Program-made: the position numbers and the translations under genes
The notes under the pieces: generated by a model
What the model was told of the DNA's origin: nothing
The model's input: the letters and a program-made list of their open reading frames with translations, nothing else
The model's database searches: none
NCBI RefSeq assembly: GCF_001570545.1
Contig: NZ_BBXD01000028.1
Span: 56,157-120,156 of the forward strand
Origin: Herbidospora mongoliensis
GTDB lineage: Bacteria > Actinomycetota > Actinomycetes > Streptosporangiales > Streptosporangiaceae
Direction of reading: 5' to 3'
DNA length: 64,000 bases
Shown: in pieces, positions 59,850-64,000 of the stretch
Layout: each line of letters starts with the position of its first letter
Position numbering within the stretch: position 1 is the stretch's first letter

Positions 59850-61591
59850 TCAGGGGAGATGTCGTCGAACTTCGCGGTTTTGACGTACACGACATGAGCA
59901 CCCCGCCGAGGACCTTCAGGCGCGAAATCGATGAGCCCCCGTCGGCGTAGCCGGGTGAGCCGGTTGCGTGCCGTGGTGAGGTCGCAGTCGAGGTAGTTCC
60001 GCACGTCCTCGTTCGTGATCCGCCCATGCCGCCTGAGATGACCGAAGAGCTTCCTGTCATCGGTGTCGACCGAGTCGACCCGATAGGCGACGGCGGCCCG
60101 CATCCCGGCGGTCGCCGACGGGGTCAGGCCGTACCTACCTTTGGTGGCGTGGACGAGACCGGCGTCGCCCATCCGCCGCAGGATCCGCTCGACCTCGCCG
60201 ACATTTCGCTGAAGCCGCCCCGAGAGCGAGTTCGCGGTGACGCTCTTCGTGTTGCGCAGCGCGGTGAGGATCAGCAGGACGTCCAGATCGCCCACCAGGC
60301 CCCGGGGGAAGCCTGGCCCGTTGATGAACCGGGCGAAGGTCTCGTTCCCCCGGCCGCCCGGCAGCACCACCCGGAATCGGGGCCCGTCCTCCAGGATGGG
60401 CGGCTCCTTGCCCAGCCTGGCGATCTCCCGGAATGCCCGGTCAAGCCCGAGACCGGCCATTTCGGCGAGCCGGAGCCGCGACATGTTCTCCGCCAGCAGC
60501 CGGTTACGCGGCGACGACGCGTCATGCAGCAGCCGATCGACCCGCAGCGTCGGCAGCAGGCCACCGGGGCTGGTGACGATCAGCTCGTCCGGAGTGTGGA
60601 TGACCTCGACGACGCCGGGGGCCTCCCAGTCACGGTGGACGAACGCGTTCGCGATGATCTCGCGGATGGCGTCGAGCGGATAGTCGGCGAGTTCGATCTG
60701 CTCGGCCCCCACCCGGAAGCTGTTGACCTTCACCAGACCTCGGACCGTGGCCATCAGCCAGTCGAGCAGGAAGACCAGCGGCTGGTTCATGTCCCGCTGA
60801 CGGAGCAGGATGGTCGGCTCACTCCCCAGCGATTCCCGGGTCTGCATGATCGCCCCCCAGTCCGGGGTGACCTTCGCCAGCGCTTCGCGGCGCCCGTAGA
60901 GAAGGACGGCGGCCCGGCTGACCTCACCGTCGGGCAGCAGGCCGGTGGCCCGCAGGAACGCCGCCGGGTCCCGCTCGGCGAGATCGGCCAGATCATCGTG
61001 ATCGGAGCGGCGAAGCAGAGTGGCGGCCTCTTCCAACGCGGCGGGAGAGATGGAGTCGAGGCCGAGACCTGACGGGAATGCCGTCCAGTCATAGTGTTCC
61101 CGCAGTGCGCGCAGGCCCCTGAGCTGGTCACCCGCGAGCGGCATGCACCCATCGTGGAGCCGGATCTTGTAGACCCCCTGCCGGGTGCTGTGGACGCCGA
61201 CGCCTCTGGGCACCACCAGAACGAAGACCGGCTTGCCTTCCACCTCGTAGACATGAGGTCGAACGGTGATCGCGGGTGCCGTCTTCTCGTATACCGCCCG
61301 CACCAGCTCTTCGATCTGGTAGTTCGAAGGCACGCCCGGCACGGCGTCCTGAGCCGTGGCGGCCCGGTTCTTGACACCGATCACGATGGCGCCGCCCTCA
61401 CCGTTGGCGAAGCAGACGGCGGTCTCGGCCAGCATCTCGCGAAAGTTCTGGCGAGCACGGGGCGAGCGATCGTTCGCGGTCTCCGGCGTCTCCTTGAAGT
61501 CGACGCTCGCGGACTCGATCCGTGAGGCGTCCCAGCCGTCACCGATCGATCCGAGGGCGGACTCGACCGTCTCAAGAGCATCCACAGCCAT
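59846..61591 (-). CDS. AlbA/Schlafen-type DNA-binding and ATP-binding regulator
   Basis: This 581-residue soluble protein has an N-terminal AlbA_2 domain (ESASVDFKETPET; CFANGEGGAIVIGVKN) at about 20-150. A GHKL-like ATP-binding domain follows at about 280-450 (LDAIREIIANAFVHRDWEAPG; SPGGLLP; GLDRAFREI), and the end is a winged-helix region (GRITNEDVRNYLDCDLTTARNRLTRLRRRG). This architecture is widespread, sometimes in defence islands, and thought to be regulatory. The start is ATG 61591 in an AT-rich stretch. An inverted repeat CATATGATA...TATCATATG lies upstream. Confidence 0.85.
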   Translation of the reverse strand: MAVDALETVESALGSIGDGWDASRIESASVDFKETPETANDRSPRARQNFREMLAETAVCFANGEGGAIVIGVKNRAATAQDAVPGVPSNYQIEELVRAVYEKTAPAITVRPHVYEVEGKPVFVLVVPRGVGVHSTRQGVYKIRLHDGCMPLAGDQLRGLRALREHYDWTAFPSGLGLDSISPAALEEAATLLRRSDHDDLADLAERDPAAFLRATGLLPDGEVSRAAVLLYGRREALAKVTPDWGAIMQTRESLGSEPTILLRQRDMNQPLVFLLDWLMATVRGLVKVNSFRVGAEQIELADYPLDAIREIIANAFVHRDWEAPGVVEVIHTPDELIVTSPGGLLPTLRVDRLLHDASSPRNRLLAENMSRLRLAEMAGLGLDRAFREIARLGKEPPILEDGPRFRVVLPGGRGNETFARFINGPGFPRGLVGDLDVLLILTALRNTKSVTANSLSGRLQRNVGEVERILRRMGDAGLVHATKGRYGLTPSATAGMRAAVAYRVDSVDTDDRKLFGHLRRHGRITNEDVRNYLDCDLTTARNRLTRLRRRGLIDFAPEGPRRGAHVVYVKTAKFDDISPD

Positions 61592-61600
61592 ATGCTAACT

Positions 61601-61638
61601 CATATGATAAAGCCAGTCAGATGACGTCGTATCATATG
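61601..61638. promoter_or_regulatory. Long inverted repeat upstream of the AlbA-domain gene
   Basis: CATATGATA (61601-61609) and TATCATATG (61630-61638) are perfect 9-bp arms 20 bp apart. On the minus strand TATCAT within the nearer arm could be a -10 box for a near-leaderless transcript. AT content is far above the surroundings. Confidence 0.5.
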
Positions 61639-61664
61639 CCGCATCACACTCGCTTCGACCTTGG

Positions 61665-61985
61665 TCAATCCAGGTGTGCGCCGATCTCCAGGCGTGAGAT
61701 CCGGCCCGAGGCGTCGAGGGTGAATCGATAATCGAGGTCGACCGGGCTGCCGGGGAAGTTCCCCTCGACCCGGCAGGTGACCGTGGTGTCGTCGCCGCCG
61801 ATCGGGGTCGAGGTGTAGTCGAACTCGGCCGACGTGCTGCCCAGCCACTCCCCGATCTCCGCGTGGCCACGGTAGTCGTGGCCGTCGTCGGTGACGTGGG
61901 CGTCCGGGGCGAAGGTGACCACAGCCGAGAGCGGGTCGGCGCCGGTCGAGAGGGTCAGGTAGGCGCGGATCGCGGCAGGATGCAT
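61665..61985 (-). CDS. SnoaL-like / NTF2-fold nuclear transport factor 2 family protein
   Basis: This 106-residue protein has the NTF2-like pattern: AIRAYLTLSTGADPLSAVVTFAPDAHVTDDG, then YRGHAEIGEWLG and a curved sheet ending DYRFTLDASGRISRLEI. It is a small cone-shaped enzyme or binding protein of unknown ligand. AAAGGAAA precedes the ATG by 9 nt. It lies 14 bp after the SDR gene and is co-transcribed with it under HxlR control. Confidence 0.85.
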   Translation of the reverse strand: MHPAAIRAYLTLSTGADPLSAVVTFAPDAHVTDDGHDYRGHAEIGEWLGSTSAEFDYTSTPIGGDDTTVTCRVEGNFPGSPVDLDYRFTLDASGRISRLEIGAHLD

Positions 61986-61999
61986 CGGTCTGTTTCCTT

Positions 62000-62773
62000 T
62001 CAGAAGGTGGGGACGGTGCCGCCGTCGACCAGGTAGTCGGCGCCGATGACGCTGGCGGCGGCGTCGGAGACGAGGAAGCCGACGACCTCGGCCACCTCAT
62101 GAGGTTCGGCGAACCTGCCCAGTGGGACACCGCCGAGGGAGTCGTACAGAGACCTCCAGGCCGCGTCGACATCCCCGCCGAACTGGGTCGCGAGGCGGCT
62201 GACCAGGCGGTCGGCGGACGGCGTGTGGATTCCGCCGGGTGAGACCGTGTTGACCCGCAGCCCGCGCGGGGCCAGCTCGTTGGCCAGGCCGAGGCTGTAG
62301 GCGCGCAGGGCGGCCTTCGCCGCGGCGTACCCGAGGGTGCCGTTCCACAGCGGCATGCGCGCCTGGATCGAGGAGACGTGCACGATCGCACCCCGGCCCT
62401 TCGCCAGCATGCCCGGGACGATCGCGCGGTCGAGCCGCACCGCCGACAGCAGGTTGAGATCGAGCTCCTGCTGCCAGGTGGCGTCGTCGAGCGCCGCGAA
62501 CCCGCCACTGGGCGCACTCGACCCGCCCGCGACGTGAACCAGGATGTCGGGCGCCGGGACCTCGGCCGCGATCTCGGCGGCGGCCCCGGCCGAGGCCAGG
62601 TCGGCCGTGATGACCCTGTCGGCCGCGCTGCCCGGGGCGGCCGACCGGCCCACGGCGACCACCTCGGCACCGGCGGCCTTCAGCCGGTCGACGACGGCGG
62701 CACCGGTGCCCTTGGTGCCTCCGGCGACCAGGGCCAGGCGTCCGTCGAGAGAGAAGGACAGCAAATCTGCCAT
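62000..62773 (-). CDS. SDR-family oxidoreductase controlled by HxlR
   Basis: The ATG at 62773 starts [19 protein letters not shown]; a longer frame would run through the operators. The 257-residue SDR has [10 protein letters not shown] (a variant glycine motif with Thr in the third Gly position), AGG in strand four, Ser in VHVSSIQ and the catalytic YAAAK, and it ends GADYLVDGG. It is the first gene of an operon with the SnoaL-like protein and is divergent from an HxlR regulator with two operators. Confidence 0.87.
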   Translation of the reverse strand: MADLLSFSLDGRLALVAGGTKGTGAAVVDRLKAAGAEVVAVGRSAAPGSAADRVITADLASAGAAAEIAAEVPAPDILVHVAGGSSAPSGGFAALDDATWQQELDLNLLSAVRLDRAIVPGMLAKGRGAIVHVSSIQARMPLWNGTLGYAAAKAALRAYSLGLANELAPRGLRVNTVSPGGIHTPSADRLVSRLATQFGGDVDAAWRSLYDSLGGVPLGRFAEPHEVAEVVGFLVSDAAASVIGADYLVDGGTVPTF

Positions 62774-62777
62774 ATCG

Positions 62778-62800
62778 GTTACTTCTAACTTAGAAGTTAC
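62778..62800. promoter_or_regulatory. HxlR operator-like 23-bp inverted repeat (site A)
   Basis: The core ACTTCTAA-C-TTAGAAGT (62781-62797) is a perfect palindrome around one base, extended on both sides by GTT/TAC with one mismatch. It starts 5 bp upstream of the SDR start. Confidence 0.7.
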
Positions 62801-62803
62801 TAG

Positions 62804-62826
62804 GTTGCTGCTAACATAGCAGTAAC
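62804..62826. promoter_or_regulatory. HxlR operator-like 23-bp inverted repeat (site B)
   Basis: GTTGCTGCTA-3-TAGCAGTAAC has one mismatch, the same 23-bp span as site A and a centre 26 bp away. It ends 18 bp before the HxlR start. Confidence 0.65.
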
Positions 62827-62844
62827 CTCGGCGAGGAGTCACCC

Positions 62845-63351
62845 ATGGTCAGCAAGATCAGGCTGGAAGACCGCGAATGCCCACTGTCAGCCACGATGAG
62901 CATCGTCGGCGAGTGGTGGACGGTGCTGATCCTGCACGACTGCTTCGACGGCTACACGCGCTTCGACGACTTCCAGGCCAACATCGGCCTGTCGTCGAGC
63001 ATGCTGACCAGCCGCCTGAAAACGCTGGTCGACCGGGGCATCCTCGACCGGCGGCCCTACCAGGAACGGCCGGTGCGCCACGAATACGTCCTCACCGACC
63101 TGGGCCGCTCACTGCGCCCGGTACTGGTCGCGATGGCGGCCTGGCGCAACGCGCAACTCGGCCCGGACGACCGCGCGATGATCCTCGTCGACAGGCGAAC
63201 CGGCCTTGAGGCGGAACCGATGGTCGTCGACGCGATCACGGGCGAACGCGCCGACGGAGACGACTATGTGTTCGCGGCCGGACCGGCGGCGGGGCCGATC
63301 ATGCGACAGCGCTACGAGAACAACGAGCGATCCACTGAAACGATCGCCTGA
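62845..63351 (+). CDS. HxlR-family transcriptional regulator
   Basis: This 168-residue protein has the family start [20 protein letters not shown], including the conserved Cys12 that in several HxlR proteins senses electrophiles. It continues [29 protein letters not shown] and the wing with [19 protein letters not shown]-terminal extension of about 55 residues (from MILVDRRTG) is longer than in minimal HxlR proteins. GAGGAG precedes the ATG. It likely regulates itself and the divergent SDR/SnoaL operon. Confidence 0.9.
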   Translation: MVSKIRLEDRECPLSATMSIVGEWWTVLILHDCFDGYTRFDDFQANIGLSSSMLTSRLKTLVDRGILDRRPYQERPVRHEYVLTDLGRSLRPVLVAMAAWRNAQLGPDDRAMILVDRRTGLEAEPMVVDAITGERADGDDYVFAAGPAAGPIMRQRYENNERSTETIA

Positions 63352-63389
63352 TCACCGAGTTCGAAACTGGCTGGGGACTGGGCTTCTTC

Positions 63390-64000
63390 GCCGCCGTATC
63401 GCTTAGAGCTTCTAACGCAATGACGTGAGTCGGCGCCAGCAGATCAGGGCGCAGGCCAGGCTGAGGAATGCCTGGTGGATGTCGGCTCTGACTTCCCATC
63501 GGGTGCGCAGGCGGCGGAACGCGTGGAGCAGGGCGAAGGTCTGTTCGACAACCCAGCGGTGTTTGCCAGGCCGGAGCCGTGTGGAGTGCCGCGGCGGGCG
63601 ATGAGCGGGCGGATCTGCAGTTCTCTGACCAGGCGGCGGTACTTGTCGTGGTCGTAGCCGCGGTCGGCCAGGACGACGTCGGGTCGCTGGCGGGGCCGGC
63701 CGCGTTTGCCCCTGATCTTGGGGATGGCGTGCAGCAGGGGCAGCAACTGGGTGACATCGTTGCGGTTGGCTCCGGTGAGGATCACCGCGAGCGGAATGCC
63801 GGTGGCATCGGTAATCAGGTGGTGTTTGCTTCCAGCCCGCCCTCGGTCGACGGGTGACGGGCCGGTCTGCGCCCCCCTTTTAGCGCTCTGATCTGCGAGG
63901 AATCGACTGCGGCTCTGGAGAGGTCCAGGGCATCGGCGCCGCGCAGGCGATCCAGCAGCACCTCGTGCAGCCGCTGCCACACCCCGGCCTTGTTCCACTC
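63390..64000. mobile_element. IS5-family-like insertion sequence remnant (one end)
   Basis: The transposase remnant defines the element. Its outer end lies in the region 63390-63411, just after the HxlR gene, where GCTTAGAGCTTCTAACGC may include the terminal repeat. The other end is outside the window, so neither the terminal repeats nor a target duplication can be confirmed. Confidence 0.6.
63412..64000 (-). pseudogene. IS5-like DDE transposase, frame-broken and cut by the window edge
   Basis: On the minus strand the frame enters from the right edge with VWQRLHEVLLDRLRGADAL and the first catalytic Asp in AAVDSSQIRALKGG. At an A4-G6 run near 63880 the frame must shift to reach AQTGPSPVDRGRAGSKHHL, the second Asp in VVLADRGYDHDKYRR, and GTPHGSG. 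Near 63566 a missing G shifts it again to KHRWVVEQTFALLHAFRRL (catalytic Glu) and on to the TAG at 63412. The A/G run resembles a programmed frameshift site of IS5-group elements; the second break looks like a real deletion. The element is therefore probably immobile unless helped in trans. Confidence 0.8.

Overview
The window is very GC-rich (about 70 % by eye) with strong G/C third-position bias, frequent GTG starts, many ATGA/TGATG gene overlaps and several apparently leaderless genes. This, with the gene families present (HTH-Clp_N protein, SpoIIE phosphatase with an anti-sigma/STAS protein, membrane Ser/Thr kinase, choice-of-anchor P, septum-formation family), points to a filamentous actinobacterium, probably of the Streptosporangiales. 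No tRNA, rRNA, CRISPR array or phage was seen. The only mobile element is a damaged IS5-like transposase at the right edge.

Layout. 1-9 kb: a secreted tandem amidase whose second domain looks inactive, an ArsR/SRPBCC pair under a concentric palindrome, assorted enzymes and a small surface protein. 9-15 kb: divergent secreted glycosidases (GH3 and a GH95-like enzyme) separated by three LacI-type palindromes. 14.7-21.9 kb: a PIN/RHH toxin-antitoxin pair, a secreted beta-helix-like protein, and regulator-enzyme pairs (monooxygenase/TetR, TetR/SRPBCC). 21.9-31 kb: a 2153-residue secreted multidomain protein, divergent from an HTH-Clp_N regulator whose promoter is overlaid by two inverted repeats, then a receptor-like kinase.

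31-46.9 kb is a coherent catabolic island. It holds a FadR-type regulator, a C45 acyltransferase-like hydrolase, an SDR, a GlcG-like protein, a PTE-like hydrolase, two DJ-1 paralogues (one lacking its cysteine), an amidohydrolase, a CE7 esterase, two zinc alcohol dehydrogenases, a class I aldolase, an FGGY kinase, a sugar ABC importer without its ATPase, and a Gfo/Idh dehydrogenase. A short near-palindrome, TGYCAGRCA, lies in front of three of its transcription units and may be the regulator's operator. The substrate is unknown; an acylated or lactonised sugar or polyol that is hydrolysed, oxidised, phosphorylated and cleaved would fit.

46.9-50.4 kb: a stress-type partner-switching module and a TetR/methyltransferase operon behind two fused palindromes. 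50.4-59 kb looks like an envelope or surface-display locus and is the best candidate for an undescribed system: a GT-C membrane protein, a choice-of-anchor P protein with a sorting-like tail, an atypical response regulator (Glu at the phospho-acceptor site) coupled to a UDP-GlcNAc 2-epimerase, a 51-residue protein that is little more than an LPFTG sorting signal, a processive GT2 glycosyltransferase, and an exosortase-family protein with the Cys/Arg/His triad. 59-64 kb: a FadR regulator, an AlbA-domain ATP-binding regulator, an SDR/SnoaL-like operon under a divergent HxlR regulator with twin operators, and the IS remnant.

All calls rest on reading sequence and recalled family patterns; no searches were run.
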